Assembly (NCBI RefSeq): GCF_900230185.1
Contig: NZ_OCSR01000001.1
Coordinates: 2,604,001 to 2,668,000, forward strand
Reading direction: 5' to 3'
DNA: 64,000 nucleotides
From: Burkholderia sp. OK233
Lineage (GTDB): Bacteria; Pseudomonadota; Gammaproteobacteria; Burkholderiales; Burkholderiaceae
A program made the translations under genes and the position numbers. Under the pieces are notes generated by a model. The model did not search any database, was not told the origin of the DNA, and worked only from the letters and a program-made list of their open reading frames with translations. Of the stretch, positions 39,081 to 47,211 are shown piece by piece; position 1 is the stretch's first letter, and every line of letters begins with the position of its first letter.

Positions 39081-39963
39081 AATGCCTTTGCAGTGCGCCG
39101 CGACTCACTCGGGCACTCACTTAGCCACGCACTCAGCGGCTCGCAAACGCGAACGCGAACCAGCCGGTGCTACCACTCGTCGACATCCGGCGCGGGCGGC
39201 GGCTCCTGCTCTGGGGGGCGGCGACCGGTGCATTGCGCGTAGCGGTGAGGCGCAGCGGCGTCGGTTTGCGCAGCAGCGTGCGCAGTGAAAAACGGCGCGA
39301 GCTGCCTTGCAGGCGCAGCGCGGAGAAGAAGGTGTGGAACCACGTGCGAATGCCGTCGACCGCTTTGGCTTCGCGCCATTGTTCGCCCAATGCGCGAGTG
39401 CGGGTGGCATGGTGACGCAGTGCATGCACGACATGGCGGCGTGCCGGACGCGCCGCTTTCAATGCGGCGCGGGTAAGACGGGTGCTCAGAAGAGTATGCA
39501 TGGCTTCACAAGTAGGCAACGTGTCGCGCGACGGAGTGTGCGCCAGAAGGAGCACCAAATGTGCCAACGGCGGTGTCGCGATGGACGGCGCGAAAGCCCG
39601 GAATTCGACGGGAAAGAACTCGGAGGACGGCGGAGTCGGCCTTGGCGGCCTGTGCGTGCCGTAAAAGTGCGGGAAGAACGATCAACATGTGTGCAGGCTA
39701 CACGCGATTCATGACGTCAGAAAGTCGGTTTTTACCCTGCGAATGCGGGTTTTTACGGGGTGAACGGGATGTGGGCGTTTGCGGGGTCGCGCCCTTTGCG
39801 GTCGATTTTCGTGCGTGCGTGCCCAGACAGCGTGCCATGCAAACCGCCCATTCGCGTGAAAGTAGTGCGTAAGGCCCCGGCTTCCCGACAGGTGAAACAG
39901 CGCACAGTCCGATCGCGCCCGTTTTACAATCGAGCATCAGTCAGTCGAAAGTAACGGAACACC
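39081..39963. other. Long region without a secure gene
   Basis: Nearly 900 bases between the metK terminator and the PhyH-type gene. The best coding candidate is the minus-strand frame at 39133-39504, listed separately with low confidence. The right part (about 39690-39960) is less GC-rich and includes two similar stretches with a GGTTTTTAC core near 39727 and 39749. TACAAT near 39925 may be a -10 for the downstream gene. Confidence 0.4.
39133..39504 (-). CDS. Hypothetical basic protein (doubtful)
   Basis: A 123-residue frame rich in arginine, alanine and threonine, beginning MHTLLSTRLTRAALKAARPA. It resembles no family I know and has no membrane segment. The ribosome site (TGTGAAG) is weak. 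Several other frames overlap it on both strands, as expected from chance in GC-rich DNA. It is convergent with metK, past its terminator. Confidence 0.28.
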   Translation of the reverse strand, partial: AMHTLLSTRLTRAALKAARPARRHVVHALRHHATRTRALGEQWREAKAVDGIRTWFHTFFSALRLQGSSRRFSLRTLLRKPTPLRLTATRNAPVAAPQSRSRRPRRMSTSGSTGWFAFAFASR

Positions 39964-40725
39964 ATGTCACTTCACTCGAAGAAAGAGCAGATTCAAACGT
40001 TGCGGGAGCGGGGATTTATCGTCGTGCCGGGACTGGTTTCGCCCGAGCGTTGCGCTGAACTGAAGCAGATTGCGGAGCGGCAGTTGCGGGAAGCGGCCGC
40101 GCCAATCGAATTCGAAGCGGATCTGCGCTATCCCGGCGCACCGGAATCCAAATACGCGCCGGGCGGCCATACGGTTCGCCGCCTGCTGGATGCGTACGGG
40201 CGCCATCCGCATTTTGCGCAATGGGCGACCGCGCCGGAAATTCGCGGCTGGATGGAGTTGTACTTCGGCGAGGAGCCGCGCCTATCGCGGGCGCATCACA
40301 ATTGCATGATGACCAAGCACCCTGCTTATGGCAGTCTGACCGGCTGGCATCGTGACGTGAGGTATTGGTCGTTCGAGCGCGACGACCTGGTGTCGGTGTG
40401 GCTCGCGGTCGGGTCGGAGACGATCGACAACGGTGCGTTGTGGTTGGTGCCGAAGTCGCACAGCGCGGCCCTCACTTCCGACCGTTTCGACGAGGCCAAG
40501 TTTTTCCGCTCCGATCTGGAAGAGAATCAGGCGTTGATTCGCACGGCGGTTTCGCCCGAACTCAAGGCCGGCGACGTGGTGTTCTTTCATTGCAACACGC
40601 TGCACTCGGCTGGCAAGAATCTCAGCGATCAGGTGAAATTTTCTTTGGTGTTCACCTATCACGGGGCGAGCAATGTGCCCCTGCCGGGATCCCGCTCGGC
40701 GGCCAAGCCCGAAATTGCCTTTTAG
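39964..40725 (+). CDS. Phytanoyl-CoA dioxygenase (PhyH) family protein
   Basis: A non-heme Fe(II)/2-oxoglutarate dioxygenase fold. The 253-residue protein opens LRERGFIVVPGLVSPERCAE and has the iron-binding H-x-D in GWHRDVRYW, a distal histidine in HCNTLHSAGKN and the 2-oxoglutarate-side arginine region DNGALWLVPKSH. Substrate is unknown: family members hydroxylate many small molecules. It stands alone, with AACGGA before the ATG and a convergent small gene after it. Confidence 0.88.
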   Translation: MSLHSKKEQIQTLRERGFIVVPGLVSPERCAELKQIAERQLREAAAPIEFEADLRYPGAPESKYAPGGHTVRRLLDAYGRHPHFAQWATAPEIRGWMELYFGEEPRLSRAHHNCMMTKHPAYGSLTGWHRDVRYWSFERDDLVSVWLAVGSETIDNGALWLVPKSHSAALTSDRFDEAKFFRSDLEENQALIRTAVSPELKAGDVVFFHCNTLHSAGKNLSDQVKFSLVFTYHGASNVPLPGSRSAAKPEIAF

Positions 40726-40787
40726 ATTTTTTTGCCTCGCGCGGCGCGGAGGTCCTTTGGTCCCGCGCCGCGCGGGCAATTGACGCT

Positions 40788-40994
40788 CTACCGCTTGCGC
40801 CCGGAAACAGCCACCCCGGTCAGGCCGGCAATCGTGGCGATAACGCCGCCCACAATCAGCATGATCGCCTTGTTGGTCGGAGATCCGGTGAACACGCGGG
40901 ACACCTCGCTGCTGACCGAGTTGAACGCCTGCCCGCCGAAATACAACAACACAATACCGCCGACAATCAGCGCGATTGAAATCGCCTTCGTCAT
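40788..40994 (-). CDS. DUF3185-like small membrane protein
   Basis: A 68-residue protein with two membrane segments, SIALIVGGIVLLYFGGQAF and IMLIVGGVIATIAGLTGVAV, and a basic end GRKR. The pattern fits the DUF3185 family of unknown function. GGGATGG precedes the start. Confidence 0.78.
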   Translation of the reverse strand: MTKAISIALIVGGIVLLYFGGQAFNSVSSEVSRVFTGSPTNKAIMLIVGGVIATIAGLTGVAVSGRKR

Positions 40995-41213
40995 GAACCC
41001 ATCCCTCCGCTAAGCTTTGATCGGCCAAAGTGTAGGGGAGCCGCAAGCCGTCGTCCATCCCGCATACTGGGCGCCTGCAAGCATCGCGGCGATTGGCTAC
41101 CATAGCGGTCTGGCCTCACCCATACCTGAATATAAAACCTCCACGCCTCCCGCAGCATGTGATTTCCTCACGCCCGTGATCGCCCGGCGACTTCAACATC
41201 AAGGACACTAGCA

Positions 41214-42257
41214 ATGGCTTACGAAGCAGCTTCAGAACGCTATTCGGACATGAAATACCGCGTCTGCGGCAAGTCGGGTCTCAAACTGCCGGCGCTGTCG
41301 CTGGGCCTGTGGCACAACTTCGGCGATACCACGCCGATCTCCACGCAGCGCGACATCCTGCGCACGGCCTTCGATCTGGGCATCACGCACTTCGACCTCG
41401 CCAACAACTACGGCCCCCCGTACGGTAGCGCCGAAACCAATTTCGGCCGGCTCTTCAAGGACGACTTCAAGCCGTATCGCGACGAACTGCTGATTTCGTC
41501 GAAGGCAGGTTGGGACATGTGGCCGGGTCCGTACGGTCAGGGCGGCGGCTCGCGTAAATACGTACTCGCGAGTCTCGATCAGAGCCTGCAGCGCATGGGC
41601 CTCGACTACGTCGATATCTTCTATTCGCATCGTTTCGATGCCGATACGCCGCTCGAAGAAACCGCCGGTGCATTGGCGAGCGCCGTGCAGCAGGGCAAGG
41701 CGTTGTATATCGGGATTTCGTCATACTCGGCCACCAAGACGCTCGAAATGGCGAAGCTGCTCGCCGAGTACAAGGTGCCGCTCCTGATCCATCAGCCGGC
41801 GTACAACATGCTCAACCGCTGGATCGAACAGGAATTGCTGGACACGCTCGAGAAAGTCGGCGCGGGCGCCATCGCGTTCACGCCGCTCGCACAGGGCTTG
41901 CTCACCGGCAAATATCTGAACGGCGTGCCGGAAGATGCACGCGTCAACAAGCCGGGCGGCGGCTCGTTGAAGCAGGAGCATCTGAGCCCGCAAAACATCG
42001 AGCACGTGCGCAAACTCAATGACATCGCGCAGCGTCGCGGTCAAAGCCTCGCGCAGATGGCGCTCGCTTGGGCGCTGCGCGATCCGCGCGTCACGTCGGT
42101 GCTGATCGGCGCAAGCCGCGCGGAACAGGTGCGTGAGAACGTCGGTGCACTGAAGAATCTCGCGTTCTCGAAGGAGGAACTGGCGGAGATCGATCGCTAC
42201 GCGACCGAAGGCGGCATTAACCTGTGGGAAAAACCGTCGACGGATCAGGCGATCTGA
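41214..42257 (+). CDS. Aldo/keto reductase, YghZ/Gpr-like
   Basis: A 347-residue NADPH-dependent reductase of the AKR14-like group, related to E. coli L-glyceraldehyde-3-phosphate reductase. The catalytic tetrad is visible: Asp and Tyr in FDLANNYGPPYGSAE, Lys in LISSKAGWDMWPGPYG, His in DIFYSHRFD. The GPYGQGGGSRKY insertion is characteristic of this subgroup, and VLIGASRAEQVREN binds the cofactor. Methylglyoxal detoxification is a known role in the family but is not proved here. A strong terminator follows. Confidence 0.91.
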   Translation: MAYEAASERYSDMKYRVCGKSGLKLPALSLGLWHNFGDTTPISTQRDILRTAFDLGITHFDLANNYGPPYGSAETNFGRLFKDDFKPYRDELLISSKAGWDMWPGPYGQGGGSRKYVLASLDQSLQRMGLDYVDIFYSHRFDADTPLEETAGALASAVQQGKALYIGISSYSATKTLEMAKLLAEYKVPLLIHQPAYNMLNRWIEQELLDTLEKVGAGAIAFTPLAQGLLTGKYLNGVPEDARVNKPGGGSLKQEHLSPQNIEHVRKLNDIAQRRGQSLAQMALAWALRDPRVTSVLIGASRAEQVRENVGALKNLAFSKEELAEIDRYATEGGINLWEKPSTDQAI

Positions 42258-42297
42258 TCCCGTAGCGTTTCAGGTCGTAGAGACGCGCCTTAGAAAC

Positions 42298-42328
42298 GAA
42301 GAAAGCCGCCCGTGAGGCGGCTTTCTTC
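42298..42328. terminator. Rho-independent terminator after the aldo/keto reductase
   Basis: Perfect 13-base stem, 42298-42310 with 42316-42328, with a five-base loop. The T-rich end is short, but A and T sides make it usable from both directions. The small membrane gene converges from the other side. Confidence 0.82.
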
Positions 42329-42431
42329 AACGCACTTCAAGCGCACACGCTTCCCGCGCAATGGCCGAAGCGACTGCGTTCAGTCGACCGAACCATCGGC
42401 GAAGCGTATAGGCCGCCTTCGCCGGACCCCG

Positions 42432-42617
42432 TTACACTAGCGCAGGCAAGCCTTCGACCAGCACGACCGCGAACACCACGCCGATCAGCGCGCCAAGCAC
42501 GCGTAACGCGTTGTGCCGAAATTCCGTCTTGCAGGGGAGCGCGCCGACAAACAGGGCGCCGGCCAGCGCCATCGGAATGACCAGGATCAAATCGCCGATC
42601 GTAAAGTAGGTCGTCAT
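42432..42617 (-). CDS. Small two-segment membrane protein
   Basis: A 61-residue protein with hydrophobic stretches DLILVIPMALAGALFVGALP and LGALIGVVFAVVLVEGLPAL on either side of a short polar turn with one cysteine (CKTEFRHN). AAGGAGAC lies seven bases before the ATG, a strong ribosome site that marks it as real. Function unknown; XapX-like small membrane proteins have a similar layout but I cannot assign it. Confidence 0.68.
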   Translation of the reverse strand: MTTYFTIGDLILVIPMALAGALFVGALPCKTEFRHNALRVLGALIGVVFAVVLVEGLPALV

Positions 42618-42967
42618 ACCCGTCTCCTTATGTAATACCAACGCGGGCAGCGGCTCGATTTCTGGAGTCATGCACTGCCAACGGTCGATTCGAGTATAGG
42701 CGACGGTTAGATCAACATAACAACGTTTTGCGGCGCTGCAGCGCGTCTTCGCAGGCTGCTGAACCCAGTGCTGCAAGGGTCGCCGCGATTGGCGCGTTGC
42801 AGCAAAAATCCCGTAAAAAATGAAGTGTTTGCTTACACAGGCCTTACTTTCCAGGCCTTTTCGATGCGCTGCGGATAGTTCTCGCCTGACTGGGATGCAC
42901 CTCATGCAGGCCCGGTTTCACGCTGAGTTCAGGTTCGGCTTCCCCAAAGCAGATCAGTAGCGTTCCC
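42618..42967. other. Intergenic, no gene seen
   Basis: 350 bases between the MFS transporter end and the small membrane gene. Moderately AT-rich for this genome around 42690-42850; it probably holds the promoter for the small membrane gene. No RNA gene or repeat was recognised. Confidence 0.45.
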
Positions 42968-44257
42968 TCATGCTGTAATCCGCTCGCGCTGACGCAAGCG
43001 CATGGCCGCAACGAGGCCTACGACAAGCAGCACGCCGACCAGTCCGGCGACACCGTTCCAGCCATCACCTGCCCATACGCGCCCGCCATAAGAACCGACC
43101 ACGCTTGAACCGATGTAATAAGCGAGCAGATACAGCGCGGCCGCCTGGCCTTTGGCTTCTTTGGCGAGGCGTCCGACCCAGCCGCTCGCCACCGAGTGTC
43201 CGGCGAAAAAGCCGAACGTCACGAAAGCAATGCCGGTTGCAATGGCTGCCAGTGGATGCAGCATCGTGAGTGCAAGTCCGAATGCCATCAGCAGCAAGCT
43301 GGCGGTCAGTACGCGCGCCCGGCCGAAGGTGTCGGCCATGCGGCCCGACCACGGCGAGGCAACCACGCCCGTGAGATAGACGACGAAAATCGCGCCGATT
43401 TCCGTCTGACTCAGCAGGTAAGGTGGCGCGAGCAACCGGTAACCGATGTAGTTGTACAGCGTGACGAAGCTACCCATCAGCACGAAGCCGAGCAGAAACA
43501 GCAGCGGCAAGCCGGGTCGCGTGAATTGCTTCAGCAATGCAGTGCGGTGATGTGTAAAACCGAGCCCGCGACGCGGCACGAAATGGCGCGACGGCGGCAG
43601 CAACGCGCGAAACGCGAGCATCGACAGAATGCCGAGCACGCCAATCGTGCCGATTGCCGCGCGCCACGAAAACAGATCCGCGACGACGCCAGTGATCACG
43701 CGCCCAGCCATTCCGCCGATCGCCGTACCGCCGACGTACAGCCCCATCGCCAGACCGAGTCCATCCGGGTGTACTTCTTCCGCGAGGTACGCCATCGCGA
43801 CGGCGGGCACGCCACCGAGCGCGAGGCCCTCGAGCGTGCGCAACACGAGCAACTGATGCCAGTGCGGCGCGATGGACACGCCGATCGTCAGCAGCGCTGA
43901 CAGGGTGAGCGATGCCGTCATCAACTTGTGACGGCTCCAGCCTTCCGAGACGAACCCGGCCACGAATATGGCGAGCGCGAGCGCGGCTGTCGTCAGTGAG
44001 AGCGACAAGCTGCTTTGTGCCGGCGTTACGTTGAACGCCGTAGAAAACGCCGGCAGCAATGGCTGTACGCAATACAGCAGTGAGAAGGTGGCGTAACCGG
44101 CGAACAGCAGCGCGATGCTGGCACGCCAATAGACCCGCGTGCCGCGTTCGAGATAGGGAATGTCAGGGACGCCAGGCACAGCAGCGGAGGTGAAGGAAGC
44201 AGACGAAACAGGAACAGCCGAAGCAGCAGTCCGGTGGGAATCCGGCGATGCGGTCAC
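42968..44257 (-). CDS. MFS transporter, YnfM-like
   Basis: A 429-residue major facilitator protein with 12 hydrophobic segments after a ~40-residue polar N terminus. Blocks FAGYATFSLLYCVQPLLPAF, LYVGGTAIGGMAGRVITGVV and LAYYIGSSVVGSYGGRVWAG are like E. coli YnfM and arabinose-efflux-type permeases. The start is GTG with AAGGAG seven bases upstream. It lies 59 bases downstream of the RND outer-membrane gene and may be transcribed with it. Substrate unknown. Confidence 0.9.
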   Translation of the reverse strand: MTASPDSHRTAASAVPVSSASFTSAAVPGVPDIPYLERGTRVYWRASIALLFAGYATFSLLYCVQPLLPAFSTAFNVTPAQSSLSLSLTTAALALAIFVAGFVSEGWSRHKLMTASLTLSALLTIGVSIAPHWHQLLVLRTLEGLALGGVPAVAMAYLAEEVHPDGLGLAMGLYVGGTAIGGMAGRVITGVVADLFSWRAAIGTIGVLGILSMLAFRALLPPSRHFVPRRGLGFTHHRTALLKQFTRPGLPLLFLLGFVLMGSFVTLYNYIGYRLLAPPYLLSQTEIGAIFVVYLTGVVASPWSGRMADTFGRARVLTASLLLMAFGLALTMLHPLAAIATGIAFVTFGFFAGHSVASGWVGRLAKEAKGQAAALYLLAYYIGSSVVGSYGGRVWAGDGWNGVAGLVGVLLVVGLVAAMRLRQRERITA

Positions 44258-44316
44258 GAAAAAATCTCCTTAGGGAGCGCAAAGTACTCAAAAGAGTTAA
44301 GGATACGCTGAAAAGT

Positions 44317-45831
44317 TTAACCGTGCGTCGCAGCATCGCTCGCAGGCGCTGCGGGATGCACGATCTGTTCGTCGGTCGGCAAGGCGGACGTGTCCCAACC
44401 GCCGCCTAATGCCTTGATCAACGCGACGCTCGCGGCCATGCGGCGGCGCGCGATCGACACCGCATTCCGTTCATTGGTGAGCGCGGTGGTTTGCGCGACC
44501 ACGACGTCGAGATACGTAATCGCGCCGTTTTTATAGCGATTCGACACGACCGCGAGCGAACGCTGCGCGGCGGCCACGGCGTCGTCCTGCGCTGCTGCTT
44601 CCTGTTCCAGCACGCGCAATGCGGCGAGGTTGTCTTCGACCTGGCCGAACGCGGTCAGCACCGTTTGGCGGTACTGCGCGACGCTTTCGTCGTAGTGCGC
44701 ACGGGCTTGCTCTTTCACCGATGCACGTCCGCCGAAGTCGAGCAGCGTGCCGGCCAGCGTTGGCCCGAGCGACCACAGACGGCTCGGCGCCAGCAGCCAT
44801 TGGCTGTAGTTGGTCGCCTCGAGCCCACCCGTCACCGACAAAATCAGGTTCGGAAAGAATGCCGCCGTTGCCACGCCGATCTGCGCGTTCATATCGGCGA
44901 CGTGCCGCTCGGCCGACGCGATGTCGGGCCGTCGTTCGAGCAACGCGGATGGCACGCCGGCCGCCGCGACCACCGGTACGGCGGTGAGCGGAGCAACCGG
45001 CAGGGAAAACGTCGAGGGCGTCTGCCCGATCAGGATCGCGATCGCATGTTCGAGTTGCGCGCGCTGCACGCCGAGGTCGAGCGCTTGCGCCTGAGTGGTT
45101 TGCAACTGCGTCTGCGCCTGCGCGACATCGGCGTCGGTGGCGATGCCGCCGGTGTAGCGGTGTTGCGTCAGATCGAGTGCTTCCTTGTAGGCCTTGATCG
45201 TGTCGTCGAGAAGTTGGCGTTCCTGATCGAGACCGCGGAGTTCGAAGTAGTCCGTTGCCAGTTCGGCCTGCATCGAGAGGAGCGCGGCTTGCGCATCGGC
45301 GGCGCTAGCCTGCGCTTCGGCTTTCGCACCCTCGACACTGCGCGACACGCGGCCCCACAAGTCCGGTTCCCACGAAGCGTCGGCTTGCACGAGGTAATCG
45401 TTCAGCGTGAGGCCGGCGGTCGATTTGTGCAGCACATTCTCCGAGGTCCGCCCGCGTGAATAATCGCCGTTCGCGCTGACTATGGGGAAGAAATTCGAGC
45501 GGTATTGCGCGACCGTCGCGCGAGCGGCGCGAAAGCGCGCCTCGGCGGCCTGCACGTTCTGGTTCGCGCTCGCGACCTGCTGCTCGAGCGCGTCGAGCGA
45601 TGGGTCTGCGTAGACGCTCCACCATGCACCGCGCGTGAAGGTGTCGGCGGGTTGCGCCGGCTTCCAGCCGGTGCCTTCGAGTTCCTTGTAGGTTGCGGCG
45701 GTGGTGGCAGGTGGTTTGACGTAGTCGGGGCCTACGGTGCAGGCGGTGAGCGCGTACGCCAGTGTTACGGCAAGCAACGAGACACGCGTGACCGGCGGCG
45801 CGAAACGGTGACGTGATGCCGGCGCGTTCAC
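44317..45831 (-). CDS. RND efflux outer-membrane lipoprotein (NodT/OprM type)
   Basis: Outer-membrane channel of a tripartite pump. The 504-residue precursor has a lipoprotein signal with lipobox LTAC (C31) followed by TVGPDYVKP, the usual NodT opening. It then has two OEP repeats with ALSLDLTQHRYTGG-like turns, here EALDLTQHRYTGGIATDADV and SLAVVSNRYKNGAITYLDVV. The start is GTG overlapping the stop of the adaptor gene. Confidence 0.94.
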   Translation of the reverse strand: MNAPASRHRFAPPVTRVSLLAVTLAYALTACTVGPDYVKPPATTAATYKELEGTGWKPAQPADTFTRGAWWSVYADPSLDALEQQVASANQNVQAAEARFRAARATVAQYRSNFFPIVSANGDYSRGRTSENVLHKSTAGLTLNDYLVQADASWEPDLWGRVSRSVEGAKAEAQASAADAQAALLSMQAELATDYFELRGLDQERQLLDDTIKAYKEALDLTQHRYTGGIATDADVAQAQTQLQTTQAQALDLGVQRAQLEHAIAILIGQTPSTFSLPVAPLTAVPVVAAAGVPSALLERRPDIASAERHVADMNAQIGVATAAFFPNLILSVTGGLEATNYSQWLLAPSRLWSLGPTLAGTLLDFGGRASVKEQARAHYDESVAQYRQTVLTAFGQVEDNLAALRVLEQEAAAQDDAVAAAQRSLAVVSNRYKNGAITYLDVVVAQTTALTNERNAVSIARRRMAASVALIKALGGGWDTSALPTDEQIVHPAAPASDAATHG

Positions 45832-47135
45832 AATGCGCCCCTCACCGCTTGCAGACTGGCGAGGTGCGCAGCGGGCGCGCCACCTGCCGCTGCGCCAGAA
45901 GCGCCAGCCGCACCCTCGCCACTTGCCGCTGCGCCAGAAGCCCCCACCGCGTCACCCGCTTTTGCCGGCACGATCCGCACCGGCGCGCCATCCACGATCG
46001 AATCCTGCGGATTCAGAATGACCTGTTCATTGCCTTGCAAACCGGATGCGATTGCCACGCGCGTGCCAAAGTCCGTTCCGAGCGAAACCGGCAGCAGTTT
46101 CACCTTGTGCTGCGGATCCACGGTGGCCACTTTCACGCCGTCCGGGCGGAACAGCAACGCATTGCCAGGCAGCGTAAACGGCGCGGCGCCGGCGCCTAAA
46201 GCGAAATGCACCTGCGCGTACGCGCCCGGCAGCAGATCGCCATTGCGATTGTCGACATCGACTTCGACGAGCATGGTCCGTTGTTGCGGATCGACGGCGC
46301 CCGAGGTGCGCGCCACGGTCCCTGGATAATGTTTAGAGGGCGTCTCTGTCAGCGTCAGAAACGCCGTCTGCTGCGCGCGGACCTGCTGTGCGTAGGCCTG
46401 CGGCACGTTCACATAGACGCGTAATCTGTCCGCCTGCGCGACATGGAACAGTTCCTTCGCCGGTCCGCCTGAACTCCCGGCATCGATCAGCGCGCCGACA
46501 TCGATATTGCGCGCCGTCACGATGCCGTCGAACGGCGCGTAGACCTTCTGGAACGACTGCGTTTTTTCGAGCCGCGCCACGTTGAAGCGAGCGGCATCCA
46601 GCGTGCCTTTCTTCGCGAGCATGTCGCCGACCTTCTCGTCGGTTTCCTGCTTCGAGACCGATTTGCTTTTCAGCATGTCCGTCCAACGGTCGGCGGTGCT
46701 TTTCGCGAGCGCGTAGTTGGCGTCGGCATTCGCCCGATCGGCGCGGGCGGCGCGCAGTTGATCGTCCACTTCGGGCGTGTCGATTTCCGCGAGCAACTGG
46801 CCGTTCCTGACGTGCGCGCCGATGTCCGCGTACCACTTCTTCAGATAGCCGTTGGTGCGTGCGTAAATCGGCGTGTCGAGAAATGCCTGTACGTTGCCGG
46901 GCAGCACGAGGTCGAGTCCCGCCGTCGACTTCTGCGGACGCACGACTTCGACGTTCGTCTGACTGGCGTGCTCGGCATCGCGCTCGAGTGCCGCATGCGC
47001 GTCATGGCGCGACCAGATGCCTTGCGCCGCGAGCACGAGGATCACCACGACCACCGCCACGATTACCCAGCGTGTGCGTTTCCCTTTCGCCGGATCGAGC
47101 GTGGTGTTGGATCCGTCTGGACGTTTTCCTTCCAT
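45828..47135 (-). CDS. RND efflux periplasmic adaptor (membrane-fusion protein)
   Basis: A 435-residue adaptor anchored by one membrane segment (about residues 24-42), not a lipoprotein. It has the lipoyl half-motifs ARTNGYLKKWYADIGAHVRN and YAPFDGIVTARNIDVGALID, an alpha-helical hairpin between them, and a beta-barrel with TLTETPSKHYPGTVARTSGA. The last ~45 residues are Gly/Ala-rich low complexity. The start at 47135 was chosen for GGGGAAG upstream. It sits between permease and channel genes. Confidence 0.94.
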   Translation of the reverse strand: MEGKRPDGSNTTLDPAKGKRTRWVIVAVVVVILVLAAQGIWSRHDAHAALERDAEHASQTNVEVVRPQKSTAGLDLVLPGNVQAFLDTPIYARTNGYLKKWYADIGAHVRNGQLLAEIDTPEVDDQLRAARADRANADANYALAKSTADRWTDMLKSKSVSKQETDEKVGDMLAKKGTLDAARFNVARLEKTQSFQKVYAPFDGIVTARNIDVGALIDAGSSGGPAKELFHVAQADRLRVYVNVPQAYAQQVRAQQTAFLTLTETPSKHYPGTVARTSGAVDPQQRTMLVEVDVDNRNGDLLPGAYAQVHFALGAGAAPFTLPGNALLFRPDGVKVATVDPQHKVKLLPVSLGTDFGTRVAIASGLQGNEQVILNPQDSIVDGAPVRIVPAKAGDAVGASGAAASGEGAAGASGAAAGGAPAAHLASLQAVRGAL

Positions 47136-47211
47136 CAAGCTTCCCCTATCAGAATGCCTGGGCAGTCGAAGCTGCCTCTTGTGCTTCGCGTTGCGTGTAT
47201 CGCGCGAGTCG

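Noticed and set aside
41017..41211. 64-codon plus-strand frame before the aldo/keto reductase
   Set aside because: No ribosome site, no recognisable pattern, and it ends just before the reductase start; treated as intergenic.
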